A stretch of 64,000 nt of DNA from Lentibacillus cibarius (GTDB lineage: Bacteria > Bacillota > Bacilli > Bacillales > Amphibacillaceae). Shown here piece after piece: positions 32,965 to 41,664 of this stretch (the first letter of the stretch is position 1; each line of letters begins with the position of its first letter). Both the position numbers and the translations under genes were made by a program. Below the pieces are notes generated by a model. That model was not told the origin of the DNA. It made no database searches and was given only the letters and a program-made list of their open reading frames with translations. The DNA lies in NCBI RefSeq assembly GCF_005887555.1, contig NZ_VCIA01000001.1, positions 2,480,001 through 2,544,000 of the forward strand, read 5' to 3'.

Positions 32965-32979
32965 TGATAATCATTATCA
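32965..32979 (+). promoter_or_regulatory. Fur box, perfect 7-1-7 palindrome
   Basis: TGATAATCATTATCA, identical to the box at 13245, just downstream of the -10 and 24 bases before the lipoprotein start. Confidence 0.9.
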
Positions 32980-33003
32980 AATAAAAGGAAGGAGTTACAT
33001 AGC

Positions 33004-34071
33004 ATGTACAAAAAAATCTTATTCTATAGTTTTCTGGTTTTATCCATGCTTGTCTTAGCTGCTTGCGGGAATGATTCATCCAATGAAGATAAATCACCTA
33101 GTGAGGATGAGGCATCCGGTGAGGATGAAGTTAACCTTTATACGAGCCGTCATTATGATATTGATGGCGAACTTTACAAGCAGTTTGAAGAAGAAACAGG
33201 TGTGAAGGTTAATGTTATTGAAGGCAGTGCGGATGAGTTAATCGAACGTATGAAACGCGAAGGAGAGCAAACGGCTGATTTATTCTATACAGCTGATGCG
33301 GGGCGCCTGCATCGTGCTAAAGAACAAGAGCTGCTGCAAAGTGTGGACAGTGACGTTTTGAACGAAAACATTCCTGAAAAATTAACCGATGCTGACAAGC
33401 AATGGTTTGGATTGACAAAACGTGCCCGTGTTATCGTTTATCATAAAGATCGTGTTGATCCCAGCGAGCTCTCCACATATGAAAATTTAGCTGATTCGAA
33501 GTGGGAGGACCGTATACTCATTCGTTCATCCGAGAATATTTACAATCAGTCGCTCTTAGCTTCGTTTATCGAATTAGACGGCCGTGATGAAGCAAAAGCC
33601 TGGGCAGAAGGTGTTGTCGACAATATGGCCCGGGAACCACAAGGCGGCGACCGTGATCAGGCTAAAGGTGTTGCTGCCGGCGTAGGTGATATTGCGGTCA
33701 TGAACACATACTACCTCGGTGGGATGCTAAATTCAGACGATAAGGAAGAAGTAAAAGTGGCTAAGCAATTAGGTGTCTTTTTCCCTAACCAGGATACGAC
33801 CGGGACCCATGTGAACGTAAGTGGCATTGGTGTTACAAAACACGCTGAAAACAAAGAAAATGCCGTTAAACTGGTTGAATTTCTTTCATCTGAAGACGTG
33901 CAGAAACAGTTTGCAAGTGCTAACTATGAGTACCCTGTTAACCCTAACGTTGAGCCGGCTCAGACTTTAAAAAAGTGGGGAGATTTTAAAGAACAGGATA
34001 TTAACTTGTCTATCTTAGGCGAAAACAATCCAGAAGCAGTGAAAATATTTAATGAAGTTAATTGGAAGTAA
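33004..34071 (+). CDS. Ferric-iron ABC transporter substrate-binding lipoprotein (FutA/FbpA family)
   Basis: A 355-residue lipoprotein. The signal peptide (KKILFYSFLVLSMLVLAAC, lipobox VLAAC) is followed by a Ser/Glu/Asp linker, then NLYTSRHYDIDGELYKQFEE, typical of FutA-type Fe3+-binding proteins. LFYTADAGRLHRAKE and the tyrosine-bearing MNTYYLGGML are consistent with the iron site. It is first in an operon with a permease and an ATPase, behind a perfect Fur box, so it is induced when iron is short. AGGAAGGAGTTACATAGC precedes the ATG. Confidence 0.93.
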   Translation: MYKKILFYSFLVLSMLVLAACGNDSSNEDKSPSEDEASGEDEVNLYTSRHYDIDGELYKQFEEETGVKVNVIEGSADELIERMKREGEQTADLFYTADAGRLHRAKEQELLQSVDSDVLNENIPEKLTDADKQWFGLTKRARVIVYHKDRVDPSELSTYENLADSKWEDRILIRSSENIYNQSLLASFIELDGRDEAKAWAEGVVDNMAREPQGGDRDQAKGVAAGVGDIAVMNTYYLGGMLNSDDKEEVKVAKQLGVFFPNQDTTGTHVNVSGIGVTKHAENKENAVKLVEFLSSEDVQKQFASANYEYPVNPNVEPAQTLKKWGDFKEQDINLSILGENNPEAVKIFNEVNWK

Positions 34072-34083
34072 AAGTAAGACACT

Positions 34084-34113
34084 CATCAGGTTGTTTTATA
34101 TAAACAACCTGAT
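34084..34113 (+). terminator. Hairpin after the iron-binding gene, possible partial terminator
   Basis: ATCAGGTTGTTT pairs with AAACAACCTGAT around a short AT loop; only TT follows, so read-through into the permease is expected. Such a hairpin can raise the level of the binding-protein mRNA over the rest of the operon. Confidence 0.6.
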
Positions 34114-34189
34114 TTGTCCATTTTTGGACAATTGATAAATTATCCTTACATAGCATACGAAATCGTTGTAAGATGGATGGTGTGATCGT

Positions 34190-35830
34190 TTGAAGGGCGT
34201 GAACGTGTTGAAATGGTTTAGAGACATGAGAAGCAATCTTAACACTTGGACGGTACTAAGCATCTTATTTGTCGTTCTTATATTACTGCCAAGTCTATCC
34301 ATCATCCTGCAATTTTCTGCTGAAACAAATGAGAATTGGGATCATATCAAGGAATACATGCTTGACACATATATCGTTAATTCGGTCATACTCATTTTAT
34401 TTGTTGGATTTTTTTCAGCGATTATTGGATCAAGCTTGGCATGGCTCATTTCCGCATACGACTTTCCGTTACGCGGGTTTTTTCAATGGGGGCTGATTTT
34501 GCCTTTAGCCATCCCTCCTTATATCGGTGCTTATACATATCATGGTATACTTAATTATACGGGCGTGATTCAAACGACTTTAAGAAATCAATGGGATGTT
34601 ACCGTGAATCAGCAATATTTTAATATTATGAACATGCCCGGGGCTATTTTTATATTTTTGATTTTTCTATTTCCCTACGTCTTCACAATTACGAAAGCTT
34701 TTCTTGCTAGACAATCAACATCATTAGTTGAAAATGCTCGTATACTTGGAACCAGTTCGTGGCGAATTTATTTTAAAATCGTCTTGCCTATTGCGAGAGC
34801 TTCCATCGTAGCAGGTGTCAGTCTGGTCATACTCGAAGTACTCAATGATTATGGTGTCGTGAAGTACTACGGGATTAAAACCTTTACAACAGCAATTTTC
34901 CAGACGTGGTTCGGATTAGGAGATCTCGGATCAGCTATCAAATTATCGGGCACACTAATGTTACTCATTTTAGGTTTAATTATTTTAGAACGAATACTAC
35001 GTGGCCGTAAACGTTTCAGCTTTACGACGACCAAAGTTACGTTACTGCAACCGGTCAAGTTAAAAGGCAGTAGTAAATGGCTGGCGTTTAGTTATTGCAT
35101 GTTTGTTTTTACAATTGCTTTTATCATTCCTTTTACTCAATTGGTTTATTGGGCATTTTTAACTTACAATCAAGGTTTTTCCACGGAGTTTTTACGAGTT
35201 ATTGGAAACACTGTTTTTGTCGCCTTCGCTGCGGCAGCCATGATTACCATTATGGCCGTTGTCATTGGCAATATCTCGAGACTCAATCGCGGTTTGATAG
35301 CAAAAGTTTTTCCCAAGGTGACGATTTTAGGCTATTCTATACCTGGTGCAGTTATCGCTGTAGGTATTGTATCGCTCTTTATTAGTATTGATGAAGTTAT
35401 CTATCAATGGGGGTGGGCATCTTCATATATACTGAGTACAAGTATTGTCATGCTCATTTTTGCTTATATCGTTCGTTATTTGGCTGTCGCCTATAATTCA
35501 ATTGAATCCGGATTTGAACGCATTGGCATACATTTTACGGAGGCATCACGAATGCTTGGCAATAATGTTACAAAGTCCTTCTTTAAAGTAGATGTCAAGC
35601 TTATCCGGGGGGCTATCTTCGGCGGATTTATCCTTGCTTTTATTGATATATTAAAGGAATTACCGTTAACATTGATTTTGAGACCATTTAATTTTGAAAC
35701 ACTTGCGACGAATGCTTTTAATTATGCAACGAATGAAATGATTCAGCAAGCTGCTATCCCGTCCATTTTAATTATATGCATTAGTGCTTTATCGATATAT
35801 TTTTTCCATTATGTTTTAGAAAGGGAGTAA
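34190..35830 (+). CDS. Ferric-iron ABC transporter permease (FbpB/FutB type)
   Basis: Inner-membrane permease of 546 residues with about 12 membrane segments, a fused two-domain form (two BPD_transp_1 domains). EAA-type cytoplasmic loops are seen in each half: NARILGTSSWRIYFKIVLPIA and EASRMLGNNVTKSFFKVDVKL. The exact start is uncertain: TTG 34190 and TTG 34208 are both possible; 34190 follows GGATGGTGTGATCGT. The ATPase gene follows four bases after the stop. Confidence 0.92.
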   Translation: MKGVNVLKWFRDMRSNLNTWTVLSILFVVLILLPSLSIILQFSAETNENWDHIKEYMLDTYIVNSVILILFVGFFSAIIGSSLAWLISAYDFPLRGFFQWGLILPLAIPPYIGAYTYHGILNYTGVIQTTLRNQWDVTVNQQYFNIMNMPGAIFIFLIFLFPYVFTITKAFLARQSTSLVENARILGTSSWRIYFKIVLPIARASIVAGVSLVILEVLNDYGVVKYYGIKTFTTAIFQTWFGLGDLGSAIKLSGTLMLLILGLIILERILRGRKRFSFTTTKVTLLQPVKLKGSSKWLAFSYCMFVFTIAFIIPFTQLVYWAFLTYNQGFSTEFLRVIGNTVFVAFAAAAMITIMAVVIGNISRLNRGLIAKVFPKVTILGYSIPGAVIAVGIVSLFISIDEVIYQWGWASSYILSTSIVMLIFAYIVRYLAVAYNSIESGFERIGIHFTEASRMLGNNVTKSFFKVDVKLIRGAIFGGFILAFIDILKELPLTLILRPFNFETLATNAFNYATNEMIQQAAIPSILIICISALSIYFFHYVLERE

Positions 35831-35834
35831 TCCT

Positions 35835-36479
35835 ATGTTTGTTCATATACGAGATCTGCACTTCAAATACCCGAATGCAAATCATCAGTCGCTTGAGTCG
35901 TTCAACTTAACCGTTCAAAAAGGTGAAATTACAACGATTTTAGGAGAATCGGGCAGTGGAAAAAGTACGCTGCTGCGTTTAATTGCTGGACTGGAAATGC
36001 CAACCAAGGGAAATATAATGGTGGGCGATCATTGTATGTGCAGTCAATCGAAATTCGTGCAACCTGAAAAACGGGGGGTAGGGATGGTTTTTCAGGATTA
36101 CGCTTTATTCCCTCATATGAAAGTGGAAGAAAATATTAAATTTGGTTTGCAAAAATGGTCGCGCGGAGAGAAAAAGAAACGCTTAAACGAAGTCATTGAA
36201 TTAGTTAATTTAAAAGGATTTGAGAAACGTTATCCTTATGAGTTAAGTGGTGGGCAGCAACAGCGTGTAGCTTTAGCGCGTGCTCTTGCACCAAAACCTA
36301 AATTACTGCTTTTTGACGAGCCTTTTAGTAACCTTGATGCTGATTTACAATTTAAAATTAGAGAAGAACTACGTAGGATATTGAAAACAACAGGTGTGAC
36401 ATCTATCTTTGTTACCCACGATCAAGATGATGCACAAGCGCTAGCTGACCAAATTGTTATTTTAGAAACGGCAAAATAG
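35835..36479 (+). CDS. Ferric-iron ABC transporter ATPase (FbpC type), tail frameshifted
   Basis: A 214-residue nucleotide-binding domain. Walker A GESGSGKST, Q-loop MVFQDYALFPH, signature LSGGQQQRVALARAL, Walker B LLLFDEPFSNLD and switch His in VTHDQDDAQALADQ are intact. The frame ends early in VILETAK. One base earlier in frame, from 36467, the DNA reads NGKIVQTGTPSKIF, the expected continuation, and runs to a stop at 36571. A lost A in the GAAAACGG run would explain it; the repaired protein would be about 245 residues. The core ATPase may still work without the last 30 residues. The long TOBE domain of classical FbpC is absent either way. Confidence 0.88.
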   Translation: MFVHIRDLHFKYPNANHQSLESFNLTVQKGEITTILGESGSGKSTLLRLIAGLEMPTKGNIMVGDHCMCSQSKFVQPEKRGVGMVFQDYALFPHMKVEENIKFGLQKWSRGEKKKRLNEVIELVNLKGFEKRYPYELSGGQQQRVALARALAPKPKLLLFDEPFSNLDADLQFKIREELRRILKTTGVTSIFVTHDQDDAQALADQIVILETAK

Positions 36480-36571
36480 TACAGACTGGAACACCTTCTA
36501 AAATTTTTGGTACAGACTGTGGTATATCTGAGCGTATGGCAGTTAAACCAAGAGTTTTGTCGAAGTTATAG

Positions 36572-37163
36572 TTAGCCGCGCTTGCAACTGATGTCTCGTC
36601 TCGGAAAAGGAATGAATGGAATGAAAAGCCATTACCTCCTGCTGTCGCTGTCATTGTACTATCAAGAGATAATGGCTTTTTGGTTAGGACCTTTGGGCAC
36701 CAACCTGACGTGGCAAGTGGTGCAAGCTTACTAAAGCGTCCTTTTTACAGTTTAGTTTTTGATGGGTGTTATGGATTTAAACGTTGGCTTTAGAAAAAGC
36801 TCCAGGGGTAGTTTTAAAAGATAAGAAACTATAAAGTTTAACGATATATCTTTTACTTGCAAGGTTAGGCCACGTCCGGCTTCGACGTACAGGACGTACT
36901 AGTGCCGGCGCCCGCCAGGACGGTGCCGAACTTAGCCGGCCAGCGCTAAAGCTGTAGCGAGACTTCCTTCACCTCCGTACGATAAAGAAGACTTGCCGAT
37001 CGGTGAAACCGGAGGCATAGTCGCACTTATACCCTTGTGGTAAAAGTCAACATCGGCTCCCACCGGGCGCTTGCGCCTTTGTCCATAAATCTCGGGTCTT
37101 TACAACAAGAACCCGGGATTATTCCATTTATATAGGATGGTAAGCAACATCGTCATCTGATAC
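36572..37163. repeat. Gene-free region holding an interspersed repeat element
   Basis: No credible gene. From about 36815 a block starts TAAGAAACTATAAAGTTTAA, passes through a GC-rich, hairpin-prone centre (GTCCGGC, GCCGGCG and CCGGCC segments, 36870-36945) and ends near 37085 with CCCACCGGGCGCTTGCGCC. A diverged copy of its left end is at 47937 (TAAGAAACTATAAAATTTAG), so it is dispersed. No transposase; it may be a MITE-like or structured intergenic element. A further hairpin, CGGGTCTT/AAGAACCCG, is at about 37092-37116. Confidence 0.6.
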
Positions 37164-37358
37164 TTAATCTGATTTATGGCCTACCAATTCACCTGTGAAA
37201 TAGATGATCTTATTAAAAATTTCCTCCCTTACTTTCATGGGCAAATCCGGATCCTGAAATCGGGAAATTAATTGATGAACCTCTTCGCTAATTGATTCAT
37301 CAGCTGAGGGCTTGTAATGTTTGTTCTTAGTTGAAAAGAAAATAACGTTATCTTGCAT
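37164..37358 (-). CDS. 64-aa hypothetical protein
   Basis: Not recognised. A strong GGAGGT lies eight bases before the ATG at 37358, which makes it credible. The 64-residue product is soluble and mixed-charge: a hydrophobic start (MQDNVIFFST), then an acidic helix-like stretch (ESISEEVHQLISRFQDP), KVREEIFNKIIYFTGE, ending VGHKSD. No membrane segment, no cysteine. It stands alone between the iron ABC and feo operons on the opposite strand. Confidence 0.7.
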   Translation of the reverse strand: MQDNVIFFSTKNKHYKPSADESISEEVHQLISRFQDPDLPMKVREEIFNKIIYFTGELVGHKSD

Positions 37359-37529
37359 ATTAAAATACCTCCAAGGATGTATGCTGCAAATGCTCCCTTA
37401 ATTTTCTCAATACCCGTTCGTGTAATCATTTAAACACGGTTTTTAAAATGTTCTAAACAGACAAACAAAAATAACTTGGAATCAAAAGGTTTAATGGATT
37501 TTAATTGAATATTGAAGTGTAGATATGTT

Positions 37530-37559
37530 CCCTCGGACAAATGGTTCCGGGGGATTTTT
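37530..37559 (+). terminator. Orphan terminator-like hairpin
   Basis: CCCTCGGA and TCCGGGGG form an 8-bp stem (one G-T wobble) with an eight-base loop, followed by TTTTT. No plus-strand gene lies upstream between the iron ABC ATPase and this site. The rest of 37359-37764 is AT-rich and empty. Confidence 0.65.
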
Positions 37560-37764
37560 CATCTTCGTATGTTAGTTTTTACGGGAATAGGAAGTGTCCT
37601 ACCCAAAATGTCTCCCTGATAAAATCATATGCAAAATACTTACTATTATCTTATACTAATTCAAAAATGAAATGAGAATGAGTCCATTAAGAATAATCCA
37701 GTTTACACTTATTTTAATTATCCTTACTTTAGTCACATCTTGAAAGAAAGTTTTAATAGAAACA

Positions 37765-37794
37765 TTGACCCCGGACTTATAAGTAAAATAAAAT
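37765..37794 (+). promoter_or_regulatory. Promoter of feoAB
   Basis: TTGACC (37765-37770), 18-base spacer, TAAAAT (37789-37794), followed by a Fur-type box. Confidence 0.6.
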
Positions 37795-37803
37795 AAAAGT
37801 GAT

Positions 37804-37818
37804 AGAGAATGATTATCA
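37804..37818 (+). promoter_or_regulatory. Fur box upstream of feoA
   Basis: AGAGAATGATTATCA: the right half ATTATCA is perfect, the left half has two differences from TGATAAT. It lies between the promoter and feoA. Confidence 0.75.
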
Positions 37819-37844
37819 TTGTTATTTTTTTGGGGGGCATCAAT

Positions 37845-38072
37845 ATGAATCTTATGCAACTTGAAAATGGACAGGGTAGCACAGTCAAGAATTTAGATGC
37901 TGTTGAACAGTCGTTAAGAATGCGACTAAATTCGATTGGAGTAATGCCCGGATGTAAACTTTGTGTGAGACAGGCGTCTTTTTTAAATGGTCCGTGTATT
38001 TTGGAGTGTCGTGGCCAACGTATTTGTATTCGTAAAGCTGAGGCACAAAAAATAGAGGTACAGGTTTCATGA
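37845..38072 (+). CDS. feoA: FeoA, ferrous iron transport accessory protein
   Basis: Small cytoplasmic SH3-like protein of 75 residues that assists FeoB. The start is ATG 37845, behind TTGGGGGGCATCAAT; an in-frame ATG at 37809 lies inside the Fur box and is rejected. Family pattern: MNLMQLENGQGSTV..., RMRLNSIGVMPGCKL, and a C-terminal CRGQRICIRKAEA. It has three Cys, more than usual for FeoA. It overlaps feoB by four bases. Confidence 0.92.
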   Translation: MNLMQLENGQGSTVKNLDAVEQSLRMRLNSIGVMPGCKLCVRQASFLNGPCILECRGQRICIRKAEAQKIEVQVS

Positions 38073-40045
38073 CGACACTATTGCTTGGAAATCCTAATAC
38101 AGGGAAAACATCACTATTTAATACATTAACAAGTTCATATGCATATGTGGGAAATTGGACGGGTGTTACGGTTGATAAAAAAGTTGGCCAATTTACCAAT
38201 CAGTCAGGTTCACTCATTGATTTGCCCGGTGTATATGATCTAAAACCTGTATCTGAGGATGAAAGTATTGTATCCAATGTATTGCTTCATGAAGATTTTG
38301 ATCAGTTGTTAAACATTATGGATGCAAGTCAGCTTGAAAGAAGCTTGCACTTAACAATCCAGCTACTTGAAATGGGAAAGCCGGTATTTATTGCGCTAAA
38401 TATGATGGACGTTGCAGAAAAGAAAGGCATGGATATTAATGCCGAGCGTTTGGCATCGAAGCTAGATGTGAATCTTCAAACCGTTATTGCGCGAAAAGGA
38501 ACTGGCTGTGAAGAGCTATTAGAAGGGCTAACCAATGAGAATCCGTCTAATCATTTTCAAATACGTTATCCCGAAGAGGTTGAAAATGCACTAGATCAAT
38601 TTGCATCTTTGATAACCAATACTTCAGATATATCAACAAGGTGGTTAGGTTTACAGTTCTTTGCCGAAAATAATACAGTAGACTTACTTTTGCAAAAAGA
38701 ACAGAATTATTCCCAGTTAGTAGCGATAAAACAACAATTAGAAGAGCTACTACAACAACCGATTCAACAAGTATTCTATGAAACGAGAGAGACATTCATC
38801 AACCAGATTTTGAAAGATGTCAAAAGGCAATCCGACCAAAGTTCATTATTATGGCAACAACGAATCGATCATATAGTCATGCACCCTATTTGGGGCATTC
38901 CGATTTTTATGGTAGTCATGTTTTTTGTTTTTCAGATTACATTCACCTGGATTGGAGATCCCATGTCTGATCTACTGGATGAATTTTTTAGTGGTACATT
39001 GAGTGATTGGATTAGTCAAGGATTATTATTTCTAGGGGCGTCGTCTTTTGTTCATGATTTGATTATCGATGGAATTGTTGCAGGTGTTGGTGGTGTACTT
39101 GTCTTTGTACCACAGATTTTCGCGCTGTTTTTCTGTATATCATTACTAGAGGATTCCGGCTATATGACACGAATTGCCGTTATTATGGACCGGATAATGG
39201 AGTACTTTGGATTAAATGGTAAGTCCTTCATTCCAATGATTATCAGTTTTGGATGTAATGTACCAGGTATTATGGCAGCACGTACTATCGAACAACGGAA
39301 AGAGCGTTTGTTAACTATACTTGTGGCACCTTTTATGTCATGCTCAGCTCGTTTACCTGTTTATGCGCTGTTTATTGGAGCATTTTTTGTAAAGTATCAA
39401 GGTCTTATTGTATTTTCATTATATTTTTTAGGAATTTTACTTGCTCTGATAACGGTGAAGATCATTTCAATGACTGTGATGCGTCACGAAAAGTCGATGT
39501 TTTTTGTTGATCTGCCAGTGTATCATTTGCCACACGCAAAAACGCTGTGGCGCAGTACATGGGAAAAAGGGAAAGGATTTATCCGAAAAGCAGGAACAAT
39601 TATATTCGCCGGTTCTGTATTTATTTGGTTAATGACATACGCTGGTCCAGGTGGTTTGGACGTTGATATGGATACTAGCTTTATGGCAATGATTGGTGGT
39701 GTTATTGCGCCCATTTTGTCGCCACTAGGATTTGGGACGTGGCAAGCAGCGTCATCGTTAATCACAGGTTTTTTGGCAAAAGAAGTGGTAGTGTCAGCGA
39801 TGTCTATCATTTATGCGGTGACAGAAGGTGAATTAGGTACGATGCTTAGTCACTTTTTTACCCCTGTTTCAGCATATTCATTTATGGTTTTTGTATTGCT
39901 TTACGTACCATGCTTAGCAACAGTTGCGGCAATTTTACGGGAAACGAAATCAGTTAAGTGGACAATTTTTGCGATTGTTTACCCACTTGTCGCAGCATAT
40001 ATCATAACATGGTTGATTTACCGGATTGGTTTAGCATTTTTTTAA
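38069..40045 (+). CDS. feoB: FeoB, ferrous iron transporter
   Basis: G-protein-coupled Fe2+ permease, 658 residues. The N-terminal GTPase domain has G1 GNPNTGKTS, G3 DLPGVYDL and G4 NMMD, followed by the helical GDI-like region to about residue 270. The membrane domain has Gate motifs (GFGTWQAASSLITGFLAKEVV; NVPGIMAARTIEQRKERLL). It is translationally coupled to feoA (ATGA). Expression should rise when iron is low, given the upstream Fur box. Confidence 0.96.
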   Translation: MTTLLLGNPNTGKTSLFNTLTSSYAYVGNWTGVTVDKKVGQFTNQSGSLIDLPGVYDLKPVSEDESIVSNVLLHEDFDQLLNIMDASQLERSLHLTIQLLEMGKPVFIALNMMDVAEKKGMDINAERLASKLDVNLQTVIARKGTGCEELLEGLTNENPSNHFQIRYPEEVENALDQFASLITNTSDISTRWLGLQFFAENNTVDLLLQKEQNYSQLVAIKQQLEELLQQPIQQVFYETRETFINQILKDVKRQSDQSSLLWQQRIDHIVMHPIWGIPIFMVVMFFVFQITFTWIGDPMSDLLDEFFSGTLSDWISQGLLFLGASSFVHDLIIDGIVAGVGGVLVFVPQIFALFFCISLLEDSGYMTRIAVIMDRIMEYFGLNGKSFIPMIISFGCNVPGIMAARTIEQRKERLLTILVAPFMSCSARLPVYALFIGAFFVKYQGLIVFSLYFLGILLALITVKIISMTVMRHEKSMFFVDLPVYHLPHAKTLWRSTWEKGKGFIRKAGTIIFAGSVFIWLMTYAGPGGLDVDMDTSFMAMIGGVIAPILSPLGFGTWQAASSLITGFLAKEVVVSAMSIIYAVTEGELGTMLSHFFTPVSAYSFMVFVLLYVPCLATVAAILRETKSVKWTIFAIVYPLVAAYIITWLIYRIGLAFF

Positions 40046-40072
40046 ATTGAAAAATCCCGGGGGGTTATTCCT

Positions 40073-40213
40073 TTGATAAATATTTTGATTATCGCATTGG
40101 TTTTTGGCTATGGTGGATATACGCTATTTCGACACATTAAAAAGGGTTCAAAAGGTAAATGTGGCGCTTGTGACCTAAAAGAATCTTGTTCTAAAGAGAC
40201 GTGTGAGCGATAA
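40073..40213 (+). CDS. FeoB-associated Cys-rich membrane protein
   Basis: TTG start at 40073 behind CGGGGGGTTATTCC. The product is 46 residues: membrane segment INILIIALVFGYGGYTLF, basic turn RHIKKGSKGK, then four cysteines in CGACDLKESCSKETCER. Small proteins with one membrane helix and a CxxC-C-C tail are encoded after feoB in many Firmicutes (FeoB-associated Cys-rich family). It may bind iron at the cytoplasmic mouth of FeoB (inference). It is 27 bases after feoB. Confidence 0.85.
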   Translation: MINILIIALVFGYGGYTLFRHIKKGSKGKCGACDLKESCSKETCER

Positions 40214-40247
40214 GGCAGTTGAATGGAGAAAACTGAATAAACAAGTT

Positions 40248-40280
40248 AAATAGCATACTAAATAGGTATGCTATTTTTGT
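40248..40280 (+). terminator. Intrinsic terminator of the feo operon
   Basis: AAATAGCATAC and GTATGCTATTT form an 11-bp stem, followed by TTGT. Confidence 0.85.
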
Positions 40281-40307
40281 GTTACATAAAAAGTCTTGAA
40301 TAAAGCT

Positions 40308-40420
40308 GATGAGTGCCCAAATGCCGTAAAGATTCCCAGAAAAGGGCACTCATGATGCGGATGAGCGCCCGACTGCCGTAGAGATTCCCGAAAAAGGGCA
40401 CTCATGATGCTGATGAGCGG
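40308..40420. repeat. 52-bp period repeat array, two units plus a partial
   Basis: Units start at 40308, 40360 and 40412, exactly 52 bp apart. Each begins GATGAGYGCCC and ends in GGGCACTCATGATGC, giving a near-perfect 10-bp inverted repeat (ATGAGTGCCC/GGGCACTCAT) in unit one. It starts 27 bases after the feo terminator. Same family as 14081 and 26534. From 40421 to 40637 I see only a 24-codon open stretch from 40440 without support, and the ctaB leader. Confidence 0.9.
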
Positions 40421-40637
40421 ATAAATAATATGGATCCCGAAGCGTATGCGGAAGATCTTCAACGACATTTGCTCGCCGAAAAGGTTGTCCAGTATTGTTT
40501 ATAACGTCAGAAAGTAGCATTTGGAATGCATAGGAGCAGAAAACAACTATTAGCAATTCTTTCTGCTTACGTAAACTGTGTTAACATTGTATAATAAATA
40601 GGAAAGTGTTTTAGTATAACGTTTAAAGGATGATCAA

Positions 40638-41579
40638 ATGAGCAGACAAATTATTACCTCATCAAATATAAATCAAACCGATTTTGTTTCGAATAAGCAA
40701 AGCGGGAAAACACTCGCTGCTGATTTGAAGTCCCTATTTAAATTTCCTGTTTTGATTGCCAATGCGGTTCCGATTTTTGCTGGCTTCTGGCTAGCAGTTT
40801 ATTTTACTGGTGCTTCGTTTGCAGCGAACGCTGGGACATTTTTACTGACGATTATTGGCAGTACGCTAGTGATGGCTGGGGCGCTTGTGATCAACAACTG
40901 GTACGATGTTGATATCGATACGGTAATGAGTAGAACGAAATCCCGTCCAACCGTAACTGGAACGATACCACTAAGGGCGGTATTGTGGATTGGAATCACA
41001 GCGAGTGCAGTAGGCTTTATTCTAATGATGTTTACGACGGCCGCGGCTGTGCAGTATACGTTTGTTGGTTGGTTTGTGTATGTAGTGCCATACACTATGT
41101 GGTCCAAACGCCGGTATACATTGAACACGGTAATCGGCAGTATTTCTGGTGCGGTGACACCGTTAATTGGCTGGGCCGCACTTGCGCCAGTGTCGCACAT
41201 TGTACCCATCATTTTGGCACTTATTATTTTCATTTGGCAGATGCCGCATACGTTTGCCATCGCCATTCGTAAATATGATGAATACAAGGCGGCGGATGTA
41301 AAAATGCTACCAGTCGTTCACGGCATGGAAATCACGAAAAGGCAAATGGCCATTTATATTGCCTGCCTTCTGCCGCTGCCTTTTTACCTATTTTCGCTAG
41401 GTACAGCATTTGTTGTCATTGCAACCGTGCTTAATGTCGCTTATTTAGCACTGGCAATAAGCGGGCTGTTTGTCAAAGATGATATGAAATGGGCGCGTAA
41501 AATGTTTCTCGTGTCGGTCAACTATTTGATGATCATCTTTGTTATGGCGATAGTTGTAACATTGCCATGGGGCGGATAA
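40638..41579 (+). CDS. ctaB: CtaB/CyoE, protoheme IX farnesyltransferase (heme O synthase)
   Basis: UbiA-superfamily membrane prenyltransferase of 313 residues, nine or so membrane segments. It attaches a farnesyl group to heme b for heme O/heme A of terminal oxidases. The two prenyl-diphosphate motifs are NNWYDVDIDTVMSRTKSRP (residues about 87-105) and YDEYKAADVKMLPVVHG. AAAGGATGATCAA precedes the ATG. No ctaA or oxidase genes are nearby, so it may be a second copy, as in B. subtilis, which has two. Confidence 0.93.
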   Translation: MSRQIITSSNINQTDFVSNKQSGKTLAADLKSLFKFPVLIANAVPIFAGFWLAVYFTGASFAANAGTFLLTIIGSTLVMAGALVINNWYDVDIDTVMSRTKSRPTVTGTIPLRAVLWIGITASAVGFILMMFTTAAAVQYTFVGWFVYVVPYTMWSKRRYTLNTVIGSISGAVTPLIGWAALAPVSHIVPIILALIIFIWQMPHTFAIAIRKYDEYKAADVKMLPVVHGMEITKRQMAIYIACLLPLPFYLFSLGTAFVVIATVLNVAYLALAISGLFVKDDMKWARKMFLVSVNYLMIIFVMAIVVTLPWGG

Positions 41580-41664
41580 AAGCCGGGGGAGATTATTTTT
41601 TGCTTGAGACGGGAAAACTTCTCGTAAACAAAAAATTACTGTCAAAATTGTAAGGAGGCTGGTT

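Noticed and set aside
40440-40503. 24-codon frame MDPEAYAEDLQRHLLAE after the repeat array
   Set aside because: Too short, no ribosome binding site, no recognised family. It could be a remnant of a lost gene, but I cannot support that.
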